A stretch of DNA of 39,390 nucleotides from the NCBI GenBank assembly GCA_016190145.1, contig JACPRD010000095.1, forward strand, positions 1 through 39,390, written 5' to 3'. The position numbers and the translations under genes are program-made. The notes beneath the pieces were generated by a model. It had not been told where the DNA came from, did not search any database, and worked only from the letters and a program-made list of their open reading frames with translations. Origin of the DNA: Planctomycetota bacterium (lineage in GTDB: Bacteria > Planctomycetota > MHYJ01 > WSZJ01). Positions 31,884-39,065 of this stretch are shown piece after piece (positions within the stretch are counted from its first letter, which is position 1; each line of letters starts with the position of its first letter).

Positions 31884-34283
31884 ATGAAACCCCTCCTCCC
31901 GATCCTCCTCGCCCTCGCCTTCCCCCTCGCCGCCGCCGCACAGGCCGGCGACGAGTTCTCAAGCCGCGAGTACGGCTTCCGCATCCGCCGCCCGGACGCG
32001 TCCTGGAGCTTCAGCCAGACCCCCACACCGGGCACACTCTTCTCTTTGAAAACCTCCCGGACCGACGGGAAAACGGAAACCAGCGCAACCGTGTTCGTGC
32101 TCGAACTCAAGGGACTGAAGGACGCCGGCGCCGCGTGCGACGCGACCGAAGCCGCGCGCAAGGTCGATCCGAAGTGCTCGGGCGTCCGCCGCGGCAGGGG
32201 AAAGGTCGGCGGCGAAACCGCCCCCTGGGTCGCCTTCGAGTACGACGTGGCGGGTACGAAGTACACCATCCGCCAGTACGACCTCGTTCACCACGAGATG
32301 CTGTTCATCCTTCAGTGCGCCGCCCCCGAAGATGAGTTCGAGGCGGACGGGTTCAAGCCCTTCCTCAAAAGCTTCGAATTCACGGAACTCGCCGACCCGG
32401 CGGAGCGCAAAACGCAGGCCCTCCTGCGCGAACTGACGGCGCGGTGCGGAAGCGAAATCGACTGGGCGCCGACGTGGAAGGACGCCGCGGCGCGCGCGGC
32501 CCGCGAGGACCGGCTCGTCGCCGTGGTGGTCGAGGAGTATCGCGGCGTGATCGGCGAGCAGTACGCCCCGTCGGCGCTCTTCATGGACTCCGACGTCGTG
32601 GAGCTGATGAACGCGCGGTTCGTGGGATTCCGGTGGAAGGGCGGAATGGAAGCGCCGTTCGTGTCCCCCGAGGTCTACGGCCTCGGTCCCTCGACGTTCG
32701 GGCAGGGAATTCTCTTTGCGGACGCGGAAGGCAACGTCGTCGCGATCGGCGTCAGCTTTAACCCCTTCTACTTCTATGACGCCGCACGCGCCGCGCTGAA
32801 ATTGCGGCCGGGCGGGCCTCCGGTCGGCCCCGGCGATCCCGCGGAGCGGCTGCGGCGCGGGGATTTCGAGGAAGCGGAGGAGCTGCTGGCGGCGCCAGAG
32901 ACGGCGGAGGAGTTCCGGCTGCGGGCGGCGCTGCTGCGGAAGCGGCGGAAGGGCGCGGAGGCGCTGAAGGCGATCGCAGAGGCGCGAGCCCGGGGGGCGG
33001 AGGGCGCGGAGGTGGACGAGGCGGTGATCCGGATCCGGATGGGGCAGTTCGACCAGGCGGAGCGGCTGCTGCGGGAGGTGGAGGCGCCCGAGGCGGTCTT
33101 CTGGCGCGCGCTCTGTCGCGGGATGCGCCTCGGCATCGAGCCGATCCGGAAGGAACTCGAGGAACTCGCCGCGGCGCACCCCGGCGACCGGTGGGCGTGG
33201 CGCGGCGCGGCGATGCTGTGCGGAAAGGGGATGGCGTCGGGGCTCGACCGTGCGGCGTGGCCGGAGGAGGCGCGGCTCGCGGCGTGCGCGATCGCGTCGG
33301 CGAAACCGGGCAAGGACGCGAAGCGTGCGGAGAAGGACGCGATCCGGTTCCTCCTCGAATCGCAGCTTCCCGACGGCTCGTGGCCGACGCCGATGTCGCT
33401 TGCGGAGCCGCGCGGGGCCGGCGCGGTCGCAGTGACGTCGATATGCGCCGCGGGGTTGCTGCCGCACCGCGGGCATGAGGGCGTCGCGGACGCCGTCGCC
33501 CGGGCGCTGAAATTCGTCCTCGCCGTCGAGCTGCGCTCCGACCCCGCGCGCCTGTTCGACTACACGATCTGGGGCCAGATCTTCTCGCTCCGGTTTTTCG
33601 CCGAATGCCGCGCGGCCGGCGCCGGCGACGCCGACGAACTCCTCGACGCCATGAACGACACCGTCCGCGAAATGAAGAAAGGCCGCTTCCCCGACGGCGG
33701 CTGGGCCTACTTCCGTCCTGAGGGCGGCGGGGGAGTCTCGATCGGGTTCGTGACGGCCGCGGCGGTCTGCGCGCTCGGAGCCGCGGAGAAGGCGGGGGCG
33801 GAGGTGCCGGAAGCGATGGTCGCGAAGGCGGTCGAGGTCGTCGCCGCGCTGCGCGCCGACGACGGCGCGTTCGGGTACATGGGGCGCCCGCAGGCCGGCG
33901 ACCGGCAGGGGGAGGCGTCGCTCCGGAGTCCGATGTATGCGCTCGTGCTCAGGCGGGCGGGGAAGGGCGACGTCGCGGAATTGCGGGCGGCGCTGGACAT
34001 TTACATCGAGCACCGTGAACACGTAAGGACGGAACGGGGGAAGAGCCTGTGCCACACGTCGCCGGAGGGAGCGGCATCGTACTACCTGCTCTACGGGTAC
34101 GCGTGGTCGGCGGAGTCGCTGTCGGAACTGCCGGAGAAGGAGCGCAAGAAGTACCGCGCGGCGCTGCTCGAGGACGTGCTGTACATGAGGACGAAGGATG
34201 GAGGGTTCTGCGACAATTCGGCGATGGGGAGGCATTACGGGGCGGGGATGGCGCTGAGGGCGTTGAAATTGATGGGAGACTGA
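31884..34283 (+). CDS. Secreted multidomain protein: Trx-like fold, helical repeats, terpene-cyclase-like barrel
   Basis: This 799-residue protein has a signal peptide (residues 1-19, AAA-QA). An N-terminal beta-rich domain (about 20-170) is followed by a thioredoxin-like domain (about 190-310: KDAAARAAREDRLVAVVVEE, then STFGQGILFADAEGNVV). That domain has no CxxC; the active-site position reads YRGVIGEQY. TPR-like helices cover about 310-460. A terpenoid-cyclase/prenyltransferase-type alpha/alpha barrel covers about 475-799, with QW-like repeats FLLESQLPDGSWP, GRFPDGGWAYF, RADDGAFGY and RTKDGGF. There is no DxDD or cyclase acid motif, so it is probably a binding scaffold. Such proteins are frequent in Planctomycetota-like genomes. 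Function unknown. Confidence 0.82.
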   Translation: MKPLLPILLALAFPLAAAAQAGDEFSSREYGFRIRRPDASWSFSQTPTPGTLFSLKTSRTDGKTETSATVFVLELKGLKDAGAACDATEAARKVDPKCSGVRRGRGKVGGETAPWVAFEYDVAGTKYTIRQYDLVHHEMLFILQCAAPEDEFEADGFKPFLKSFEFTELADPAERKTQALLRELTARCGSEIDWAPTWKDAAARAAREDRLVAVVVEEYRGVIGEQYAPSALFMDSDVVELMNARFVGFRWKGGMEAPFVSPEVYGLGPSTFGQGILFADAEGNVVAIGVSFNPFYFYDAARAALKLRPGGPPVGPGDPAERLRRGDFEEAEELLAAPETAEEFRLRAALLRKRRKGAEALKAIAEARARGAEGAEVDEAVIRIRMGQFDQAERLLREVEAPEAVFWRALCRGMRLGIEPIRKELEELAAAHPGDRWAWRGAAMLCGKGMASGLDRAAWPEEARLAACAIASAKPGKDAKRAEKDAIRFLLESQLPDGSWPTPMSLAEPRGAGAVAVTSICAAGLLPHRGHEGVADAVARALKFVLAVELRSDPARLFDYTIWGQIFSLRFFAECRAAGAGDADELLDAMNDTVREMKKGRFPDGGWAYFRPEGGGGVSIGFVTAAAVCALGAAEKAGAEVPEAMVAKAVEVVAALRADDGAFGYMGRPQAGDRQGEASLRSPMYALVLRRAGKGDVAELRAALDIYIEHREHVRTERGKSLCHTSPEGAASYYLLYGYAWSAESLSELPEKERKKYRAALLEDVLYMRTKDGGFCDNSAMGRHYGAGMALRALKLMGD

Positions 34284-34292
34284 CCGCAGACC

Positions 34293-34433
34293 CCATCCGT
34301 TTTCATCTTCCTTTATCCTCAACCAGGCCTTGCCTATCCGCCTTTCATCCGTTTTTTTCAAGCAAGATGAACGACTGGATGAATGGGGATAGGAAAGGCC
34401 TGGTTGCGGATAAAGGAAGATGAAAGCAGATGG
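34293..34433. repeat. TTTCATC-type inverted repeat (element K)
   Basis: The 47-bp arms (34293-34339 and 34387-34433) differ at about five positions. Each carries TTTCATCTTCCTTTATCC and AACCAGGCCTT. The loop also pairs (CATCC with GGATG). It starts 9 bp after the stop of the 799-residue gene and ends 42 bp before the next promoter box. It is the longest near-perfect hairpin in the window. Confidence 0.92.
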
Positions 34434-34475
34434 AGGCGACCGGAGGCTCCCGCTCGCCAAACGGCCCCCATCCCT

Positions 34476-34481
34476 TAAAGT
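34476..34481 (+). promoter_or_regulatory. TAnnnT box (TAAAGT) before the FkbM gene
   Basis: TAAAGT ends 7 nt before ATG 34489, without a Shine-Dalgarno. It is a candidate leaderless -10 box. Confidence 0.45.
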
Positions 34482-34488
34482 GCCCCTC

Positions 34489-35361
34489 ATGTTCGGCATC
34501 GTCCATTTCATCCGCCGCATCTGGCGCCACCCTTCGAATCGCGGCCGCCGCCTCCGGGCGCTCGCGTGCGCCACGGCATGGCGGATGACCTCGGCGGTGA
34601 TGGGGACGCCGACGGAGCTCAAGGCGATGGGCGGCCTCCGCCTCAAGGTCTACCCGGACAGCGGCGTCGCGAAAGGCCTCGTCTGCTACAGCGCGCGCCC
34701 GGAATACCACGAAATGGGCCTCGTCCAGCACCTCCTCCGCCCGGGCGACCGCTTCGTCGACGTCGGCGCCAACATCGGCTACTACACGCTCCTCGCCGCG
34801 GCGCTCGTGGGCCCGTCCGGGGCGGTCGAGGCCTTCGAGCCCGGGCAGCCCGCGCTCGACCGCCTGCGCGAAAACATCGCGCTCAACCGGCTGTTCAACG
34901 TCCGCGTCCACGCGCTCGCGCTCTCCGACACCCCTGGGAGCGCACGTTTTCTCACTGGCCGGGACACCACAAACCGCCTCGCCGCCTCCGCGGACGCTGC
35001 CTCACCCTCCTCGTCCGTACCCGCAGCGCGCCTGGACGACCTCCTCTCCGGCCAGCCCTGCGCCCTTGGCAAGATCGACGTCGAAGGCGCCGAACTGCGC
35101 GTCCTCCAGGGCGCCGAAGGAATGCTCTCGCGCGCGAACCCGCCCGTGTGGATCCTCGAAGTCACCCACCGCCTCCGCGACTTCGGCGCCTCCGAACCGC
35201 AGCTCGCCTCCTGGCTGGCCGCCCGCGGCTACGACCTCGGCTCGTACGACGCGGACGCGCGCACGTTCAGCTTCGGCCCCGAGCCCTGGAGCGGCCGCAC
35301 GAACGTCGTCGCCGTGGCGCGCTCCGCGAAGGCGGACGTCGCGCGGCGCGTGAGGGAATGA
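34489..35361 (+). CDS. FkbM-family SAM-dependent methyltransferase
   Basis: This 290-residue protein has the class I SAM-binding motif RFVDVGANIGYYTLLAA (about residues 84-100), followed by VEAFEPGQPALDRLRENIALN with the acidic residue that holds the ribose. The FkbM-typical GKIDVEGAELRVLQGAEGML and a C-terminal AARGYDLGSYD follow. FkbM-type enzymes O-methylate sugars or polyketides. No glycosyltransferase or capsule genes are nearby to point to a substrate. ATG 34489 is chosen since the frame further upstream is repeat element K. Confidence 0.9.
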   Translation: MFGIVHFIRRIWRHPSNRGRRLRALACATAWRMTSAVMGTPTELKAMGGLRLKVYPDSGVAKGLVCYSARPEYHEMGLVQHLLRPGDRFVDVGANIGYYTLLAAALVGPSGAVEAFEPGQPALDRLRENIALNRLFNVRVHALALSDTPGSARFLTGRDTTNRLAASADAASPSSSVPAARLDDLLSGQPCALGKIDVEGAELRVLQGAEGMLSRANPPVWILEVTHRLRDFGASEPQLASWLAARGYDLGSYDADARTFSFGPEPWSGRTNVVAVARSAKADVARRVRE

Positions 35362-35363
35362 AC

Positions 35364-35389
35364 CCCCGGGCCGGTGAATCGGCCCGGGG
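35364..35389. terminator. Bidirectional terminator-like hairpin
   Basis: CCCCGGGCCG and CGGCCCGGGG form a perfect 10-bp stem with a 6-nt loop, exactly between the convergent stops at 35361 and 35394. T runs are weak on both sides, so termination may be partial. Confidence 0.65.
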
Positions 35390-35393
35390 TCCC

Positions 35394-36056
35394 TTACTTA
35401 GCATCGTTCCACCACTTCAACTGAAGCGGCACCATACGCACCGGACGTCCGTCGAGCGTGGCCATCGGCGACCCCGGCTTTTTCGTCAGGTGCATCCCCG
35501 CCTTTGCCTGCTTCCAGAATCCATCGTCCACCTGCGAGAACGAATCCGTCCGGCCGCCCGTCTCCACCAGGATCATCGGAGCCTGGTGGTTCGAACCGTC
35601 CCGCGTCACCGACACGATCCGGCCGTCGCACTTCCAGCCCAGCCAGCACGCATAGTTGATCCTCGACACCAGGGAGAAAAGCGTCATCGCCATCACAGGC
35701 AGGAAGAGCAAGGCGCCGAACATCATGCCCTTGCCGACGGACTTCACCTGTTTCATCACGTCACCCCGGAACTCCGCGACGTGCCCGCCGGCTTCGCGCT
35801 TTGCCTTCAGCGACTCGTTCGCGCGGATCATGAGCGTGACGGGTCCCGAGGCGGCCACGGTGGCCAGGAGCACGAGCGGGAGTTCCGTCAGGAACCCTGC
35901 GAACGGCATCGCCATCATCGCGACGAGGTACAGCGCCACGAGGACGGGCGTGAGCGCGAACACGAGCCACGACGGCGTCCGGAGTTTCTGGTGCAGCCCG
36001 GCGACGACGGTCGTGAACGCGAACGCGAAGAACAGGCAGCCAACGGAGACCGGCAT
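35394..36056 (-). CDS. Integral membrane protein of unknown function
   Basis: This is a 220-residue protein with a strong GGAGG ribosome site before the ATG. Four or five hydrophobic segments occur: residues 2-20, 28-52, 55-76 and 108-130, with WLVFALTPVLVALYLVAMMA the clearest. The C-terminal soluble part of about 85 residues has no family motif I recognise. A Cys pair flanks the membrane exit (YACWLGWKCDG). It is divergent from the His-rich secreted protein across a 214-bp gap containing an 11-bp inverted repeat. Function unknown. Confidence 0.75.
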   Translation of the reverse strand: MPVSVGCLFFAFAFTTVVAGLHQKLRTPSWLVFALTPVLVALYLVAMMAMPFAGFLTELPLVLLATVAASGPVTLMIRANESLKAKREAGGHVAEFRGDVMKQVKSVGKGMMFGALLFLPVMAMTLFSLVSRINYACWLGWKCDGRIVSVTRDGSNHQAPMILVETGGRTDSFSQVDDGFWKQAKAGMHLTKKPGSPMATLDGRPVRMVPLQLKWWNDAK

Positions 36057-36091
36057 GGCACACCTCCTTCCAACCGACGGGTGAATCGGTC

Positions 36092-36166
36092 ACGGAATCG
36101 CAACGCGCGTGCCCGGCGGCCTGCCCGCCAGCGTGCCCTTCAGACGTTCGGCCCGTGCGATTCCGT
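36092..36166. repeat. Inverted repeat in a divergent promoter region
   Basis: ACGGAATCGCA (36092-36102) is repeated perfectly in reverse complement at 36156-36166, with GC-rich sequence between. It lies between two divergent genes and could be a pair of operator half-sites or a small hairpin element. Confidence 0.5.
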
Positions 36167-36236
36167 CCCGCGTGCACGGTTTTTCGATGGAAGAACCGGG
36201 AAGGCGCATCCATTCCCGATTGTTTTACAGATACGG

Positions 36237-36256
36237 CCCGCCCATAACGGGTGGGC
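36237..36256 (+). promoter_or_regulatory. 5' UTR hairpin next to the ribosome site
   Basis: GCCCGCC and GGTGGGC (one G-T pair) form a stem that ends directly before AAAGGAGG, the strongest Shine-Dalgarno in the window. It may tune translation of the His-rich protein or protect the mRNA end. Confidence 0.4.
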
Positions 36257-36270
36257 GAAAGGAGGACTTT

Positions 36271-36603
36271 ATGAAGCGGCTGATTCCAGTCGCGGCCCTC
36301 CTGGCTTTCCTCGTGGCGCCGGTGACGATTGCCAGCGCCGATCACTGGTACCGGGACGGCGTGGCCATCCACGACGATCATCACCATCACTACCGCAGCT
36401 GCGGGCACGTCTACGTGGCTGGGGAGTGGATCGTCGACGTGAGGGCCGGCTGGGACCCGTACTACCATCACTGCGTCAACCACTCCGTCTATCGTCGCTG
36501 GTGCGGGAGCTGCCGGACGTACGGCTACTACTGGAAGCTCCAGCATCACCCCGAATACAGAGGCGAGTGGAGGCGCGTGAACTGGCGCTGGCACAGGCGC
36601 TAG
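36271..36603 (+). CDS. Small secreted His- and aromatic-rich protein
   Basis: This 110-residue protein has a clean signal peptide (residues 1-23, cleavage near ASA-DH). The mature part is about 87 residues and very rich in His, Tyr, Trp and Cys. It includes DDHHHHYRSCGH, DPYYHHCVNHSVYRRWCGSC and YYWKLQHH. The clustered His and four Cys suggest metal binding or disulfide cross-linking in the envelope. I recognise no family. A strong AAAGGAGG site precedes the ATG and a 10-bp terminator hairpin follows, so it is an independent, probably well expressed unit. Confidence 0.8.
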   Translation: MKRLIPVAALLAFLVAPVTIASADHWYRDGVAIHDDHHHHYRSCGHVYVAGEWIVDVRAGWDPYYHHCVNHSVYRRWCGSCRTYGYYWKLQHHPEYRGEWRRVNWRWHRR

Positions 36604-36633
36604 TGAAGAGGAAGTCCGGAGAGTCCGACCCCT

Positions 36634-36677
36634 CGGCGGGCGACCGCGGCAGACAGCGGCTCGCCCGCCGTCGTTTT
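36634..36677 (+). terminator. Rho-independent terminator
   Basis: A perfect 10-bp stem CGGCGGGCGA/TCGCCCGCCG encloses an inner CCGC/GCGG pair and is followed by TCGTTTT. It ends the His-rich gene. Confidence 0.8.
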
Positions 36678-36692
36678 GAAATCAGGCATGTC

Positions 36693-36723
36693 TAAGACCT
36701 GAATTTATGATAAAAAGGTCTTA
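36693..36723 (+). promoter_or_regulatory. Operator-like inverted repeat at the ATPase start
   Basis: TAAGACCT (36693-36700) and AGGTCTTA (36716-36723) are perfect complements 15 nt apart, flanking TATGAT (36706-36711), a -10 match. The right half runs into the ATG. A repressor or the RNA hairpin itself could block the start. Confidence 0.55.
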
Positions 36724-37853
36724 TGTACACCCGAATGCTGAAGCCGCCCGAGGGCAGCTTCTTTCTTTTCGGCCCGCGAGGTGTCGGCAAGACGGCCTGG
36801 CTGCGGAGCCGGCTTCCGGACGCGTTGTATTTCGACCTTCTCCACCACGAGACCTGGACCGATCTCCTCGCGTCACCCGCGCGGCTCGACGAGAGAATTC
36901 CGAAAAACCACCAGGGTTGGGTCGTCCTCGACGAAATCCAGCGACTGCCTCTGCTTCTCAATGAAGTCCATCGCCTCATCGAGTCGCGCCGCCTGCGTTT
37001 CGCCATCAGCGGTTCGAGCGCCCGCAAGCTGCGCCGGCGCGGCGTCAACCTTCTCGCCGGCCGCGCCGTCACGAGGGCCATGCACCCCCTGACCGCCCGC
37101 GAACTTGGCGCCGACTTCGACCTCAAGAAGGCCGTCCAATTCGGCGGCCTGCCCCGCGCGTGCACCGACGCCGTTCCCCGCGATTACCTCAAGAGCTACG
37201 TCGCGACCTGGCTTACGGAAGAAATCCGGGAAGAGGGACTCGCCCGGAACCTCGGGAACTTCGCGAGGTTCCTCGAAGCCGCCAGCTTCTCGCAGGGCGC
37301 CGTCCTGAACATCGCTTCCGTCGCGCGCGACTGCTCCGTCCACGTCAAAGCCGTCCAGGACTACTTCGCCGTCCTGGAAGACCTGCTCGTCGCCGTCCGC
37401 CTCCCTGTCTTCACCCGGCGCGCCAAGCGCAGCGTCGCCCGCCACCCGAAATTCTATTTCTTCGACGCCGGCGTTTTCCAGGCCATCCGCCCGCGCGGCC
37501 CGCTCGACGCCCCTGAAGAAGTTCGCGGCCCGGCCCTCGAATCGCTCTTCCTCCACAACCTCCGCGCCCACAACGACTACCGCGACCTCGGCTACTCCCT
37601 GCACTTCTGGAGGACTCCGCAGGGCAGGGAAGTCGACTTCGTCCTGTACGGCGAGCGCGGCCTGCGGGCGTTCGAAGTCAAAGTCTCTGAACGGGTGCGA
37701 AGCGACGACACCCTCGGGCTGCGCGAATTCCTCCAGGACTACCCGATGGCGAAGGCCAGCCTGCTCCACCTCGGTTCCCGCCGTTGGCACGAACGCGGGA
37801 TCGATGTCGTGCCGATCGTCGACGTCCTCGGGGATCTGGAGAAGTGGCTGTGA
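36723..37853 (+). CDS. AAA_14 ATPase with C-terminal DUF4143 domain
   Basis: This is a 376-residue protein. Walker A is FGPRGVGKT (residues 16-24), Walker B is WVVLDEIQ (66-73), and sensor 1 is RFAISGSSARKLRR. A winged-helix region (FSQGAVLNIASVARDCSVH, then VQDYFAVLEDLLVA) leads to the DUF4143 end. That end has GREVDFVL and RAFEVKVS, the Asp and Glu-x-Lys pattern of PD-(D/E)xK nucleases. Family members are widespread, often mobile and linked to defence or selfish spread, but their role is unproven. The upstream spacer is unusually AT-rich for the window and holds an operator-like repeat, which hints at recent arrival. Confidence 0.9.
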   Translation: MYTRMLKPPEGSFFLFGPRGVGKTAWLRSRLPDALYFDLLHHETWTDLLASPARLDERIPKNHQGWVVLDEIQRLPLLLNEVHRLIESRRLRFAISGSSARKLRRRGVNLLAGRAVTRAMHPLTARELGADFDLKKAVQFGGLPRACTDAVPRDYLKSYVATWLTEEIREEGLARNLGNFARFLEAASFSQGAVLNIASVARDCSVHVKAVQDYFAVLEDLLVAVRLPVFTRRAKRSVARHPKFYFFDAGVFQAIRPRGPLDAPEEVRGPALESLFLHNLRAHNDYRDLGYSLHFWRTPQGREVDFVLYGERGLRAFEVKVSERVRSDDTLGLREFLQDYPMAKASLLHLGSRRWHERGIDVVPIVDVLGDLEKWL

Positions 37854-37943
37854 CGCCGGCGACCTGCAGCTTTCGTGGAACGCGCGCTCCTGATGCCTCA
37901 GCCCGAGCCTTTACGCGATCTCGGATTCCGGTGGGGAGAGTGG

Positions 37944-37949
37944 TAACGT
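37944..37949 (+). promoter_or_regulatory. TAnnnT box (TAACGT) before the Clp_N-like gene
   Basis: TAACGT ends 8 nt before ATG 37958 with no ribosome site. It is a candidate leaderless -10 element. Confidence 0.4.
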
Positions 37950-37957
37950 GAGACCCC

Positions 37958-38419
37958 ATGAGGAAGAAACCGCCCAAACGCCAGTGGGGAACACGGTTGC
38001 TCTCCGCCGCGCGCAGCGAGGCTGCTCTCATGGGGCACGAGTACGTGAGCACCCTGCATCTCATGCTCGCATCGGTGGCGGACGGTCGAAGCCGCGGCGC
38101 GAGATGGCTGAAATGCATCCGGACTTCCCGCGAGCGCCTTCGGGCCGCAGTCGAATCCGTCATGCCCCCCTGCGTCGGCCGAGGCGGATCCCGCATTCCC
38201 GCACGGGTCGTCGCGCCCGCCGCCGCCCGGATGCTCCCCATGTCACCCCTGGCCCGTAACGTCGTCGACGCGATCCGGCAGTCCCCGGAACCGGGGGACC
38301 TCGCCCTTCTGAGTTCAGTCCTCGCGCCGTCGGAGGGAAACGTCGCGAATGTCCTCGAGGAAATCGGGCTTTCGCTGAAGACGGCCAGAACCGCAGTTCG
38401 AAAACTCGCGCAAGTCTGA
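37958..38419 (+). CDS. Stand-alone tandem Clp_N-like domain protein
   Basis: This 153-residue protein looks like two Clp amino-terminal repeats. Repeat 1 is RLLSAARSEAALMGHEYVSTLHLMLASVADG, broken here for length: LLSAARSEAALMGHEY then VSTLHLMLASVADG, matching the family's A-x-x-x-A-x-x-x-G-H-x-x-I-x-x-x-H-L-L-L pattern. Repeat 2 is LSPLARNVVDAI, DLALLSSVLAPSEGNVANVL and EEIGLSLKTARTAV. There is no ATPase domain. In ClpA/ClpC this domain binds adaptors and substrates (phospho-Arg in ClpC). A free copy may act as an adaptor, decoy or stress protein. The call rests on pattern similarity only. Confidence 0.65.
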   Translation: MRKKPPKRQWGTRLLSAARSEAALMGHEYVSTLHLMLASVADGRSRGARWLKCIRTSRERLRAAVESVMPPCVGRGGSRIPARVVAPAAARMLPMSPLARNVVDAIRQSPEPGDLALLSSVLAPSEGNVANVLEEIGLSLKTARTAVRKLAQV

Positions 38420-38444
38420 AAAGGCCGCACAGGATCCGACACAG

Positions 38445-39065
38445 ATGAGATTGACTCGAACCGGATCGGCGTTTCTCTTCGCCATCATCTCGTGCGCCCC
38501 GTCGGCCTGCTGCCGCCATGAGCGGGAGTTCAGCGGAGATCCATGGGTAGAGCCGGCATTTTCCTGCGACGGGATCCGAGAGCGCGGTGACCGAGTCAAG
38601 ACCTCCCTCGACCTCGGAGAGAAGGAACTGTGGATCGTGAATCCGTTCGATTCCCACCCGGCATCGTGGCGCTTTTACATGCTCGTCGACGGGCGGACAA
38701 TTCGAATCGAATCGGTGAATGACCTGCTGGCGTACGCGGGCGGCATCCAGACCGAAGCAGATGCGCTCGAGTTCGTTCGAATCCTGACGCTGGTCGACAA
38801 CCTCGGTCCGTTGTGGATTGCTGGACTGCCGGGACGCAAGCTCATGTCCTGGGAGGCAGATCGCACGCACGAATTGTGCGGCGTCGATGCGTGCGTCATC
38901 GACGCAAAGTCCGTAAACGGGCAGATCGTCGTGGAGCGATTTGTCGGTTCGTGCGGCGAGCCGGACCAGGTCATCCGGGTGCGAGAGTTCCTCTCGGCAA
39001 ACAAGTACCGCTGGGAACTCGTCAACTTGCTCACGGAAGAAGTCCACCTGTTGCGCTTCCGGTAG
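38445..39065 (+). CDS. Putative lipoprotein of unknown function
   Basis: This 206-residue protein starts 25 nt after the Clp_N-like gene. The N terminus (MRLTRTGSAFLFAIISC) has an IISC lipobox at Cys17, with further Cys nearby (APSACC). The mature part contains WRFYMLVDGRTIRIESVNDLLAYAG and a C-terminal SANKYRWELVNLLTEEVHLL, alternating strands and helices with Cys pairs (LCGVDAC). I recognise no family. Codon use is slightly less GC-rich than in neighbouring genes, and no Shine-Dalgarno is evident. Confidence 0.65.
   Translation: MRLTRTGSAFLFAIISCAPSACCRHEREFSGDPWVEPAFSCDGIRERGDRVKTSLDLGEKELWIVNPFDSHPASWRFYMLVDGRTIRIESVNDLLAYAGGIQTEADALEFVRILTLVDNLGPLWIAGLPGRKLMSWEADRTHELCGVDACVIDAKSVNGQIVVERFVGSCGEPDQVIRVREFLSANKYRWELVNLLTEEVHLLRFR

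Noticed and set aside
22487-34433. Insertion sequences behind the inverted repeats
   Set aside because: No transposase remnants or target-site duplications are visible, and the inner sequences are too short to code.
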